From the NCBI GenBank assembly GCA_965278995.1, contig OZ257136.1:3658001-3722000 (forward strand): 64,000 bases of DNA, given 5' to 3'. The stretch comes from JADJYF01 sp965278995. GTDB lineage: Bacteria; Pseudomonadota; Gammaproteobacteria; Ga0077536. The number at the start of each line of letters is the position of its first letter. Position 1 is the first letter of the stretch. The notes below the pieces were generated by a model. The model worked only from the letters and a program-made list of their open reading frames with translations. It was not told the DNA's origin and searched no databases. Below are positions 8,236 through 16,650 of this stretch, piece after piece. Position numbers and translations under genes: made by a program.

Positions 8236-9975
8236 TCACACCTGCTTGCGTGCGGCCTGCAGCGCAGCCAGCATCACCGGCAGTGGATGTCGTGCCGCGA
8301 TGGTCGTCACGCCGGCAGCCAGGGCTGCGGCAACACCGGCATCCGATTCGATTGCGCCGCCGCCAACGATAGTCTTGCCGGCAATCAGTCCCGCCAGGCG
8401 CTCCGGGTCTTCGCCACCGTCGACTTCATCCAGATCGAACAGCGCAGCGCCGGCCTGACCGCGTGCTACAACCGTAAGCGGGCACTGCTCTGCAGCCCAT
8501 TGCGTGAGTTGCGCAAGCGCCGGGTCGTCATCTTCGCGCGGACTGACGACAGCGAGCGCGCCAGCATAGATAACGCCCAGGTTGGCGTCGACCGTGACCA
8601 CCTGCCCGGCCAGCAGGCTCACCGTGCCGGCGCCGCAACCGACGATGCAGGGTACGCCGAGCGCACGACTGACGACGGCCGCGTGGGAAGTCGAACCACC
8701 CTGCTCCGTGATGACAGCGGCGGCTGCAATCATACCGTGCACGTCTTCCGGACTGGTCGTTGCACGAGCCAGCACAATCTTTTCGCCAGCGGCATGCCGT
8801 GTCTCGGCTTCATCCGAATCCGTGACGACGGCACCGCCACCGACACCCTGGCAAGCCGGCTCACCCCGCGCGATCACCGTTGCGCCGTCGGTCGCGCCTG
8901 CAGCCAGACGCGGTTTGAGAAGCGTGCGGATCTGTTCGGCGCTGACGCGCGTCAGCGCTGTTGCAGCATCGATGCGGCTCTCCGCCACCATGTCGACAGC
9001 GAAACGCACGGCGGCCTGTGGCGCGCGCTTGGCCGAGCGCGCCTGCAACAGGAACAGTCTGCCTTGCTGCACAGTGAACTCGATATCCTGCACGTCGCGA
9101 TGTTCACGCTCCAGAGTGGCCGCTGCAGCCAGTAACTGGTCATGCACCGCCGGCAGCGCGATTGCGAGCGAAGACAACGGCTCCGGCGTGAACTTGCCGG
9201 AAACGACATCCTCGCCCTGCGCGCAATGCAGGTATTCGCCATACGGCGCGCGATCGCCGGTCAGCGGGTTGCGACTGAACAGTACGCCGGTGCCCGAGCG
9301 CTGATCGAGATTGCCGAAGACCATCGCCTGTACGGTGACGGCGGTGCCAGCACTATCGGCAATGCCATGATGCTGGCGATAACGGCGTGCGCGCCGCGAA
9401 TTCCACGATTCGAACACCGCCAGCACTGCGGCTTCGAGCTGCTCGCGCGGCGTCCGCGGCACGCTGCAGCCTTGTGCTTCGATTGCCGCACGCAGCGCAG
9501 TGGGGTCGCGTGCAATGTCGTCCGGCAACGTCAGCTTCAAAACGATGCTCGCGTAAAGTTCGAGAAAGCGCCGATGCGTATCGCGGGCAAACTCCGGCGC
9601 GCCGACTTCCTCTGCGAGCGCGCGCTCAGTCACCTCGTTGATGCCGAGATTCAGCACGGTGTCCATCATCCCCGGCATGGAAATCGCGGCACCCGAACGC
9701 ACCGAGACCAGCAACGGCGGCTCACCGCCGAAATGCCGGCCGCTTTCGCGCTCCAGCCAGCGCACAGCGGCATCGAGTTCGGCCGGCAGCGTTTCCGGAA
9801 GACGGCCGGATTCCAGATAAGCGCGGCACGCGTCGGTCGTAATGACCACTGCCGACGGTACCGGCAACCCCAGCGCCAGCATGCGAGCGACCGACCAAGC
9901 TTTGCCGCCGATCTGCTCTCGCGATGGGAGTTCGTCGCCATCGAGCGCCAGAATAAATTGACCGAGAGCAAGCAT
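8236..9975 (-). CDS. PPDK-like phosphotransferase lacking the PEP/pyruvate barrel
   Basis: A 579-residue protein that matches the first two thirds of pyruvate phosphate dikinase. ATP-grasp region: SVRSGAAISMPGMMDTVLN (about residues 91-109), RNPLTGDR, and QDIEFTVQQGRLFLLQAR. Phosphohistidine swivelling domain: EQGGSTSHAAVV with His431 as the expected phosphate carrier. The C-terminal (beta/alpha)8 PEP/pyruvate-binding domain, which makes normal PPDK about 870-900 residues, is absent; about 80 weakly conserved residues follow instead. It could phosphorylate its histidine from ATP, but the acceptor must bind elsewhere, perhaps on the products of the adjacent unknown genes. Last of four genes in a tight minus-strand group. 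Confidence 0.8.
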   Translation of the reverse strand: MLALGQFILALDGDELPSREQIGGKAWSVARMLALGLPVPSAVVITTDACRAYLESGRLPETLPAELDAAVRWLERESGRHFGGEPPLLVSVRSGAAISMPGMMDTVLNLGINEVTERALAEEVGAPEFARDTHRRFLELYASIVLKLTLPDDIARDPTALRAAIEAQGCSVPRTPREQLEAAVLAVFESWNSRRARRYRQHHGIADSAGTAVTVQAMVFGNLDQRSGTGVLFSRNPLTGDRAPYGEYLHCAQGEDVVSGKFTPEPLSSLAIALPAVHDQLLAAAATLEREHRDVQDIEFTVQQGRLFLLQARSAKRAPQAAVRFAVDMVAESRIDAATALTRVSAEQIRTLLKPRLAAGATDGATVIARGEPACQGVGGGAVVTDSDEAETRHAAGEKIVLARATTSPEDVHGMIAAAAVITEQGGSTSHAAVVSRALGVPCIVGCGAGTVSLLAGQVVTVDANLGVIYAGALAVVSPREDDDPALAQLTQWAAEQCPLTVVARGQAGAALFDLDEVDGGEDPERLAGLIAGKTIVGGGAIESDAGVAAALAAGVTTIAARHPLPVMLAALQAARKQV

Positions 9976-9984
9976 CCGGTGACC

Positions 9985-10602
9985 TTATTCGACGCGCACG
10001 CGGCCAAGCACGCGCAGGATATCTTCGTGCAGCTCGAACCAGACCGTGTGATAGCTCGCGATGGTCGCATCGCTGACCCAACGCGTATCGCCGTCTTCGG
10101 CCCGTTCGAGCGCACTGCGAAGCATCTCGCCGTAACGGCGGTAACGCGGCAGGGCTGCAGCGAATGCGCTCAATATCGGCGTAATCCGCTCGTGCACGGC
10201 GCCCAGTTTGTCGACAATGCGTGCGTCGTAGTCGGCATCGGCATGATCGTTGGCAACGCGATTGCCGCCGATGCTGCGCGTCTGCCAATCGGTGATGAGC
10301 TGCTTCAATTCGTTGTTGAGGAATTCGAAACGCGTATGTGCGGCCGCAATCGCGGAATCGGTTCTGAGTGCGCTGTAGAACTTCGAATACTGTGCTTCTA
10401 CGATCATGCGGCCAGCCGGCGTCAGCAGATATTTGCCACTGGCCATGACAGCGCGCCCGCCGGCGACAGCGGTATCGAGCAGCGCCGCTAGCGCCTTCGC
10501 TTCGAGTCCGACCCATTCGGCAACGGCTGCGACCTCAGCGTGTTTTTTCACGGCAACGCCGTGAAGGGCGAGATGCATGTCATGCGTGGACATCGCGGTC
10601 AC
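9985..10602 (-). CDS. Hypothetical protein with winged-helix-like N-terminus
   Basis: A 205-residue protein I do not recognise. Residues about 10-70 (AEVAAVAEWVGLEAKALAAL, then GRAVMASGKYLLTPAGRMIV) read like a winged helix-turn-helix with its wing, followed by a helical region rich in Arg and Asp. Starting at GTG 10602, it overlaps the stop of the preceding gene by four bases (GTGA); ATG at 10593 is an alternative. The PPDK-like gene begins nine bases after its stop. It may be an accessory subunit or domain adaptor of the phosphotransfer complex rather than a regulator, since it is buried inside the operon. Confidence 0.5.
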   Translation of the reverse strand: MTAMSTHDMHLALHGVAVKKHAEVAAVAEWVGLEAKALAALLDTAVAGGRAVMASGKYLLTPAGRMIVEAQYSKFYSALRTDSAIAAAHTRFEFLNNELKQLITDWQTRSIGGNRVANDHADADYDARIVDKLGAVHERITPILSAFAAALPRYRRYGEMLRSALERAEDGDTRWVSDATIASYHTVWFELHEDILRVLGRVRVE

Positions 10603-12161
10603 GCTCTGTCACACAACGATTCGACATCGTCGCGGGAAAGACCCGCGCCGCGTCCGCTGAGTTTGCGCGAGAGTCGCTGTTCGTGGCGATAGAGTTCGCC
10701 AGCCAGCGCATGCGTGTGGTTGTACTTGAGCCAGGTTTCGCACAGGTGCTGAAATTTCGGCTGGCATACCGTCGGGGTGAATGCGCGAACGCGTCGATTG
10801 TATTCGGCCAGCCCGAGCAGGCCCTGGCTGGTCGTATAGCGGTCCTGCTTGGCCGGCAAATGACTTGCGCCTGGGCGCAGCGGTCCGGCAGTCGCCGTGA
10901 AATCACCATCGCCGAGTACAGCATAGGGAATATGCGAGTACATCCGCGCCGGCTGGTCGGAGTGCATCATCATGCTGTAGCCGCTCAGGCGTTGACTCGG
11001 GTTGCTCAGATACCCGACCAATTCGCCCAGAAATGCGTTCGAATACTCATCATTCAACAGCGGCCGGAAACGCTCGGCGCGTTCGTCGATCATCATCCAG
11101 TCTTCGACCTCGTAGCAGCCGGCGACGTGAGCGATATCCTTGGCGATCGCGAAATACGTGATCGCGCCAGCATCCATCATCTGATCGCGGGTCCAGCCGG
11201 CAATGCGCTTCCACAGTTTCGCGGTGGCTTCCTTGATCTGACCGGTCAGAGTCGTAAAAGCGTTCGTCAGACTGTCGCGGCTGTCCATCGCGACCGGCAC
11301 GTAGCCATCCGTCAGACTGTCGGACGTATACAACCCCACACCGACGACGTGATGCGCCTTGAACTCGGGTTCCGATTCGAACGAACCCCAGTCATCCATC
11401 AGATAAATATGGCAACCCTCGACCGCCATCGGCACGGTGAGATTGTTGTAAGGGATGTCGCCGGCGATATCATCCAGCCACGGAAAATCCGATTCGGACA
11501 AATCCATGTAGTCGCGAACAATCATCTCGCGGGTCTCGGAAAGCTTATATGGCCCGGAATTGTGCAGGCTGATGCGCGACTCACAGGAAATCAGGAATCC
11601 ATACTGCGAAGCCGCAGCCATGAAAGCCTGCGCCGCGTTATGCAGTGCATCGCCCTGACGGCAGGCATGCAGATCGGCATGAAACACCTGCAGCCGGCGC
11701 TCCGGCAGGATCTGCGCGCGGTGCCCGTAGGTGCTGTTGGTCAGATGGCCGTCATTGCGATGCCAGCCAAGCTGGAAGCGCTTCCAGAAATCCATCACGT
11801 CGATCAGATCAACCAGTGCGTCCTGCGGACGCAGCAGGCCGAGCGTGATCATGTATTCGCGCCCGAGCAGATAAAACGACGGCAGGCCCCAGCCCATGGC
11901 CGGGTTTGCGCACTTGATGCCCATATTGCGCATGCGATCGCCGATTTCCTCGGCTGGCAGATGGCGATCGACTTTGCGCACGAGTTCTGGATAGCGATAA
12001 AATGCCATGAAATACGACAGCAGCATGTAGGGCGAAACCGGGAACAGTTTCGACTCCTGCACCGTGCGCGTCAGGCACAACCAGTAGGACTCGTCCGAGA
12101 GCTGCTGGATGAGCGCATTGGTTTCGAGCAGCTGCGGGTAACTGATGCGTTCGGGCACCAT
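10599..12161 (-). CDS. Conserved-looking protein of unknown family in phosphotransfer/carboxylase operon
   Basis: A 520-residue soluble protein, no signal peptide or membrane segments, that I cannot place in a family. It is rich in aromatic and histidine residues (for example YWLCLTRTVQESKLFPVSPY near the start, a WHRNDGHLTN segment near residue 150, and VFHADLHACRQGDALHNAA). ATG 12161 was chosen because it lies two bases after the upstream stop with GGGGCGAG before it; the longer reading frame from 12188 would overlap that gene. Being flanked on both sides by phosphohistidine-domain genes, it could hold the substrate site missing from them. This is inference. Confidence 0.6.
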   Translation of the reverse strand: MVPERISYPQLLETNALIQQLSDESYWLCLTRTVQESKLFPVSPYMLLSYFMAFYRYPELVRKVDRHLPAEEIGDRMRNMGIKCANPAMGWGLPSFYLLGREYMITLGLLRPQDALVDLIDVMDFWKRFQLGWHRNDGHLTNSTYGHRAQILPERRLQVFHADLHACRQGDALHNAAQAFMAAASQYGFLISCESRISLHNSGPYKLSETREMIVRDYMDLSESDFPWLDDIAGDIPYNNLTVPMAVEGCHIYLMDDWGSFESEPEFKAHHVVGVGLYTSDSLTDGYVPVAMDSRDSLTNAFTTLTGQIKEATAKLWKRIAGWTRDQMMDAGAITYFAIAKDIAHVAGCYEVEDWMMIDERAERFRPLLNDEYSNAFLGELVGYLSNPSQRLSGYSMMMHSDQPARMYSHIPYAVLGDGDFTATAGPLRPGASHLPAKQDRYTTSQGLLGLAEYNRRVRAFTPTVCQPKFQHLCETWLKYNHTHALAGELYRHEQRLSRKLSGRGAGLSRDDVESLCDRA

Positions 12162-12163
12162 CG

Positions 12164-12913
12164 CTACTCGCCCCGCGCCTGTCGCCACACGCGCGCCGTC
12201 ATTTCGATACCCTGCTGATAGGCTTCAGCGCTGCGCGCCCTGGCCGTCGTTTCCAGCATCACGCGTTCGCCTTCGCGGATCCCAGAAAGCTTGGCGTTCA
12301 TGAAACAGGGGATGCCGTATTCGCGGGTGAGGATGCCGAGATGCGAGCGCGTCGTGCCGCCGGCGCAAAGCACGCCCTTGAACTGTTCGAGTATCGGTGC
12401 GGTCAGCGTGCCGCCGGAATCGTCGATGATCGCAATCGTGTCGGGTGGTACGCCATTGGTCAGGTAGTCGAGGACCCGTTCGCTCGAACGGACATAGCGT
12501 GCAATGCCGGTTACGTTGGTGTCATAGGGCACAACGTTATCGCCGACGCCGCGTTGTTCCCAGCCATCCGCATCTGCCGCTGCAGTGGGCGCATCGGCGT
12601 GTTCGAAACTGTAGTCGGCAAGGTCGCCGGTCTGGCCCGCCGGCGGTTTGTAGGCTTGCGGGCGTTCGCGAACCGAGACCAGCGCGGAGCCGTCATAGCG
12701 ATGACCGAGTTCGAGGATGCGGCGATCGATGGCCGCGAAATCGTCGACCGTGAGTTGGCTCTGTGCGCCGTCGAAAACAAAGGCATTCCACGCCACGCCG
12801 CTTGCCGCAAACCGCTGACGGACGAGATCGCGGACAGCACTGTGAAACGCCTCGACCAGCGCCGAAGCCGATTCATTCCCGTGCTTGTCGGAATCCGCGT
12901 AGTAGTCGTTCAT
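12164..12913 (-). CDS. Stand-alone PEP-utilising enzyme mobile (phosphohistidine) domain protein
   Basis: A 249-residue protein whose C-terminal half (about residues 155-230) is the swivelling phosphohistidine domain of PEP-utilising enzymes: CAGGTTRSHLGILTREYGIP, with His191 as the predicted phosphate carrier. The N-terminal 150 residues are not recognised. Proteins of this kind normally carry an ATP-grasp domain on the same chain; here that domain is in a separate gene (8236-9975), which also has its own swivelling His. It stops two bases before the unknown 520-residue gene, pointing to one complex. Confidence 0.75.
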   Translation of the reverse strand: MNDYYADSDKHGNESASALVEAFHSAVRDLVRQRFAASGVAWNAFVFDGAQSQLTVDDFAAIDRRILELGHRYDGSALVSVRERPQAYKPPAGQTGDLADYSFEHADAPTAAADADGWEQRGVGDNVVPYDTNVTGIARYVRSSERVLDYLTNGVPPDTIAIIDDSGGTLTAPILEQFKGVLCAGGTTRSHLGILTREYGIPCFMNAKLSGIREGERVMLETTARARSAEAYQQGIEMTARVWRQARGE

Positions 12914-12920
12914 GTCGGGC

Positions 12921-14159
12921 TCAATGGCCGACGATTGTCACGCAGGTGACTGCTTCCTCGATGCCGCAGATGCCGCCGCCGTTCTGCGCGATCGCGACCC
13001 TCGCCCCGTCGACCTGGCGTGCTCCGGCCTCGTTTCGCAATTGAGTCACGAGTTCGTAGAGCTGACCGAGGCCGGTTGCGCCTATCGGGTGCCCTTTCGA
13101 TTCCAGACCACCAGAGGGGTTGACCGGCAATCGACCGCCAAGGCGGGTCTCGCCACGCGCGGCCGCCGGGCCACCGTCGCCGAGTGCGCACAGACCCAAT
13201 GCTTCGAGTTCGATGATCTCGCCCATCGCCGTGGCGTCGTGCACTTCGGCGACGTGCATGTCGGCCGGGCCGAGACCGGCCTGAGCGTACGCTTTTTGCG
13301 CGGCGAGCCGACTGGCGTGCTTGTCGAATTCCGTAATGCCGCGATTGCTGCCGGATTGGATGACGCTGGCCAGCACGCGCATGTTGCGCGCTTTCGTCGC
13401 ACTCAGGCGTTGCAGCCCCGCCGCGTTGCACACGATGGCAGCAGCTGCGCCGTCGCTGACTGGCGAGCACATCGGCAGCGTCAACGGAAAGGTGATCGGT
13501 GCTGCAGCAAGGACTTCGTCGACTGAAAACGCCTTCTGATACTGGGATCGCGGATTCATCGTCGAATGCTGGTGATTCTTCGAGGCAATGACGGCGAGGT
13601 GTTCCTGCGTGGTGCCGAACTCACGCATGTGCATGCGACAGAATCCGGCGTAGATATCCATGAATACGCTGTAGGGCCGTGGCGAGGTCGAGCCCTCCGG
13701 TACCGCCACGCCTTTGGCCATGTCGGCGAAAAGCGCGTGGCTGCGTTCAACTTCATGCACGTCCCAGGCACCGTCGAAGGCGCTGAACATGCGGGCTTTG
13801 TCTTCGGAGAACATTTTCTCGACGCCGATGGCGAGCACGATGTCGGCAGCGCCCGCTTTGACGTAATTCACCGCCATGTGGAAGGCCGTACTGGCCGTGG
13901 CGCAGGCGTTCTCGACGTTGATGACCGGCACGCCTTGAATGCCGAAAGGCCGCAGCGCGATCTCGCCGCGGACCATGTCCTGGCCTTCCATGTGACCCTG
14001 CACGCAGTTGCCGAAGAACACCGCCTCGAGTTGGCTTGCTTCGCAGCCGGCATCGACCAGCACTGCTTCCAGCGCTTCGCCAGCCAGGCTCTTCAGACTG
14101 CGGTCGAGATGCTTGCCGAAATTCGTCATGCTGACGCCGGCGATGTACACGTCGTTCAT
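12921..14159 (-). CDS. SCPx-type thiolase/acetyl-CoA acetyltransferase
   Basis: A 412-residue thiolase of the SCP-2/SCPx subfamily. The acyl-binding cysteine is Cys86 in VENACATAS; the active-site histidine is in GGLESKGHPIGATG; QNGGGICG lies near the C-terminus. SCPx thiolases act on branched or steroid-like beta-ketoacyl-CoAs, so this argues for a branched or alicyclic substrate. It is the first gene of the long minus-strand operon reaching down to about 1533, with an eight-base gap to the next gene. The partner DUF35-type OB-fold protein often found beside SCPx thiolases is absent. Confidence 0.85.
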   Translation of the reverse strand: MNDVYIAGVSMTNFGKHLDRSLKSLAGEALEAVLVDAGCEASQLEAVFFGNCVQGHMEGQDMVRGEIALRPFGIQGVPVINVENACATASTAFHMAVNYVKAGAADIVLAIGVEKMFSEDKARMFSAFDGAWDVHEVERSHALFADMAKGVAVPEGSTSPRPYSVFMDIYAGFCRMHMREFGTTQEHLAVIASKNHQHSTMNPRSQYQKAFSVDEVLAAAPITFPLTLPMCSPVSDGAAAAIVCNAAGLQRLSATKARNMRVLASVIQSGSNRGITEFDKHASRLAAQKAYAQAGLGPADMHVAEVHDATAMGEIIELEALGLCALGDGGPAAARGETRLGGRLPVNPSGGLESKGHPIGATGLGQLYELVTQLRNEAGARQVDGARVAIAQNGGGICGIEEAVTCVTIVGH

Positions 14160-14252
14160 GGTCGCTGTCCTGGTGAGCGCCAGGCAGCGGCCAGAACAGC
14201 CAGCCCGCGCGCGGGACGCGTACTATACCGCTCCCTCACACCGGGCCGGAAG

Positions 14253-14278
14253 GGCGGCGCCGAAACTGCGGCGCCGCC
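14253..14278 (-). terminator. Hairpin after PEP-CTERM gene
   Basis: A perfect 9-bp GC-only stem (arms 14253-14261 and 14270-14278) with an 8-base loop lies nine bases past the stop codon of the minus-strand PEP-CTERM gene. No U-tract follows on that strand, so termination may be weak or factor-assisted. Confidence 0.55.
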
Positions 14279-14286
14279 GGTGTCAC

Positions 14287-14823
14287 TCAGGCGCGAGCCG
14301 CGCCTCGTTCACGTCCGCGCAGCGAGCCGCCGGCGAGCACCAGCCCAAGCGCCAGCAGCGACATGCTCATCGGTTCCGGCACGAAAGCGACCTGGCCGAC
14401 ATCCTGCCCGCCGTCGACATCGATGGCGAAGAAGACATCGAAGAAGCCATTGCCCGGCACGACCGCCGCATCGAAACCGAAACCGGTCAACGTGCTGCCG
14501 ACGGTGAACAGATCAGATGCTTCGAGGAAATCGACGAAGCCGAGGACCTCGTCATAGAGCGCGAGAAAACCGGCCGGCGCGCTCAGGCTGGGACCGATAT
14601 TCGGGTCACCGGCAGGCCCCAGCAGACTCACGATCACGACGTCGGACGGGCCGTTATTGGTGATCGAGAAGTCATAGTGGAAAATTCCGCCGCCCTGGTC
14701 GGTTGCGCTTGAACTGACCAGCAGTGTCGCCTGCGCGCCCTGCACTGCGCCGACCAGCGCAAGCGCCAGACCGAGCCGTTGCAGGTAGCGCTTCACGATG
14801 GACGATTGATTATTCTTCAACAT
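14287..14823 (-). CDS. PEP-CTERM sorting-domain protein
   Basis: A 178-residue exported protein. It has an N-terminal signal peptide (about residues 1-32, hydrophobic LGLALALVGAVQGAQA) and a C-terminal PEP-CTERM tail: VPEP, a hydrophobic helix SLLALGLVLAGG, and a basic end RGRERGAARA. Such proteins are processed by exosortase and released or surface-anchored, often with extracellular polysaccharide. The body is a beta-rich domain without recognised function. ATG 14823 was chosen because AGGAA lies eight bases before it and the signal peptide begins there. No exosortase gene is in the window. It follows the DUF4331 gene by 35 bases and is probably cotranscribed. Confidence 0.85.
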   Translation of the reverse strand: MLKNNQSSIVKRYLQRLGLALALVGAVQGAQATLLVSSSATDQGGGIFHYDFSITNNGPSDVVIVSLLGPAGDPNIGPSLSAPAGFLALYDEVLGFVDFLEASDLFTVGSTLTGFGFDAAVVPGNGFFDVFFAIDVDGGQDVGQVAFVPEPMSMSLLALGLVLAGGSLRGRERGAARA

Positions 14824-14858
14824 GCTCGTGTTCCTCAGCTGAGTTGCCGTGCGACCGA

Positions 14859-16391
14859 TCACGGCAGCACCACGGGATCTTTGCGATTGGTGGTGCCGGC
14901 GTTCGGTGTTGCGGAGTACGGAAAGACCTGGTTATAGGCCTGATCGTTGGCCGCGACGTTGTCGCCGACCACGGTGACAGGCGAATAGCCCGGGCCACTC
15001 GCGACCGCAGTCAGTGCGACGTCGACAACGTCGTCACCGAGACGGCGACCGTTAGGCCAGCCGCTCGACATCACGTGCCCGGCCGCATTGGTCACGGTAT
15101 CGGCACCGGCAAAACCGAGGCGATGAAACCCTGACTGACCGGACAACCTGACCGGCGGCGTCGTGATATCGACACGGATGACATCCGGGATATAGACCAG
15201 CGACACATCGCCGCGACCGGTCGTCGCAAAGCTGGTGCCGAACACCGTGTTGATGAGCCCGGCGACTTCCGGATTGAGGGCAAAGTTCGCGAAGCTCGCA
15301 TCGCCGGTGGGGGCGCTGCGGTTGTAGCGATCCTTGTCGCTCAGAGCGACCAGCACTTCATTGAAGAGCGGATTGCCCATGCGATTGACCTGCACGAACG
15401 GCCCGGAATTCACGGTTCCGGTCGACGAACGTACGGTCGTACGTGGGCGACTGACCGAAGCATAGACACCGACACCGCGCGACGTGCCGACTGCCGGCAG
15501 CGGGCCGCCGCCGAGGTTGGCAAATGCCGCCGGGTAGTCCGCCGCGAGGGCGGTCAGCGAACTGAGCGGGATCTGGATGGCGAAAGCCAGTACGTTGTAA
15601 CCTTTGAAGCCGTCGACGCCGTTGCCATCCTGGCCGAGACCGTCGCCGAGACTGCCGTTGTTATCCAGAATGCGACCGTCGAGCAGATCGAAGATGGCGG
15701 CCGTATCGGCGAAGAATCCGTCTTCACGCGGGCCCGACCAGACGGCTTCGCCGCTCGGTAGGCTGCGCAGGGTCTCTTCGGTGTAATCGTCGAGCGCGGC
15801 GACTGTCGCTGCACCCGAGCGCGGATGTCCGCCGGCATCGTTGTAGTCCGGCGTGGTGCGCGCGCCGGTATTCGGCGGCGGGACCGGCAGATTGTTCGCG
15901 ATCACGGTCGTGACTTCGTTGCCGGTCACGCGATTCACCGAATAGGTCTGCGTGAAGTTCTGGCGGGCGTCACCGGTCGTCTGAATTGCGCCAACCTGGG
16001 TGCCGAGGCCATAGGACAGGATCGTGTTCGGGTTCTTCAAACCGGGCCCGCTCGCTGGATTGACCGGCGAGTACTGAAAGTCGTAGCGCACCAGCGTGGC
16101 GCCCGTCGTCGGATTGGCAATATGAATGCTATAGCGGGCATCGTCAGCAAAACGATCGTAGATGACGCCATCACCCGGCTCCGAAAACGGCCGGACATGC
16201 ACGATGACATTCAGGACTTTCTGTTGCGGGTTGTCGTATTTGGTGCCGACGAAGGTATAGACGTCGGTGATATTCGCTTGCGGATCCTGCTTGATCAGCG
16301 GGGCGTCGCTATGGCTTGCCGCCCAACAGACGGAGCTCAGAGCCAGTCCGCAGGCGGTGGCCAGCGCACGGTTCATGATGCGTGAGTTCAT
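14859..16391 (-). CDS. DUF4331 family secreted protein
   Basis: A 510-residue secreted protein. After a signal peptide (about residues 1-24) it starts with ASHSDAPLIKQDPQANITDV, the hallmark of DUF4331 proteins, and continues with the family's beta-rich body ending in GRRLGDDVVDVAL. The function is not known; members are outer surface or periplasmic and often sit beside other exported proteins. GGGAGG lies nine bases before the ATG at 16391. It is cotranscribed with the PEP-CTERM gene, so the two may work together at the cell surface. Confidence 0.9.
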   Translation of the reverse strand: MNSRIMNRALATACGLALSSVCWAASHSDAPLIKQDPQANITDVYTFVGTKYDNPQQKVLNVIVHVRPFSEPGDGVIYDRFADDARYSIHIANPTTGATLVRYDFQYSPVNPASGPGLKNPNTILSYGLGTQVGAIQTTGDARQNFTQTYSVNRVTGNEVTTVIANNLPVPPPNTGARTTPDYNDAGGHPRSGAATVAALDDYTEETLRSLPSGEAVWSGPREDGFFADTAAIFDLLDGRILDNNGSLGDGLGQDGNGVDGFKGYNVLAFAIQIPLSSLTALAADYPAAFANLGGGPLPAVGTSRGVGVYASVSRPRTTVRSSTGTVNSGPFVQVNRMGNPLFNEVLVALSDKDRYNRSAPTGDASFANFALNPEVAGLINTVFGTSFATTGRGDVSLVYIPDVIRVDITTPPVRLSGQSGFHRLGFAGADTVTNAAGHVMSSGWPNGRRLGDDVVDVALTAVASGPGYSPVTVVGDNVAANDQAYNQVFPYSATPNAGTTNRKDPVVLP

Positions 16392-16650
16392 TCGGATTAT
16401 CCTCCCGTAAGGTGTTCATTCATGCCGCCGAGGGTGGCTGAACTCCATATAGGAGATCGCGGGACGGATGGATCACCGGCGCCGGCAAGCCCACCGCCAC
16501 GCCTGCTGCAATGCGGCATAGCGGGCTTGCGACAGAGCACGGTGCGGACCAGCAGGCCGTTCGTCGATGGACTGGATGGATCGCTTTTCTGGCCAGTCGC
16601 GGGGTATTCTTCCGCTGCATTTCGACTCTCGATCACCCGGAGGCAACAAC

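Noticed and set aside
10683..12218. 511-residue plus-strand ORF
   Set aside because: Antisense to the 520-residue minus-strand gene, which is tightly coupled to its neighbours; the plus frame has no RBS, motifs or sensible composition.
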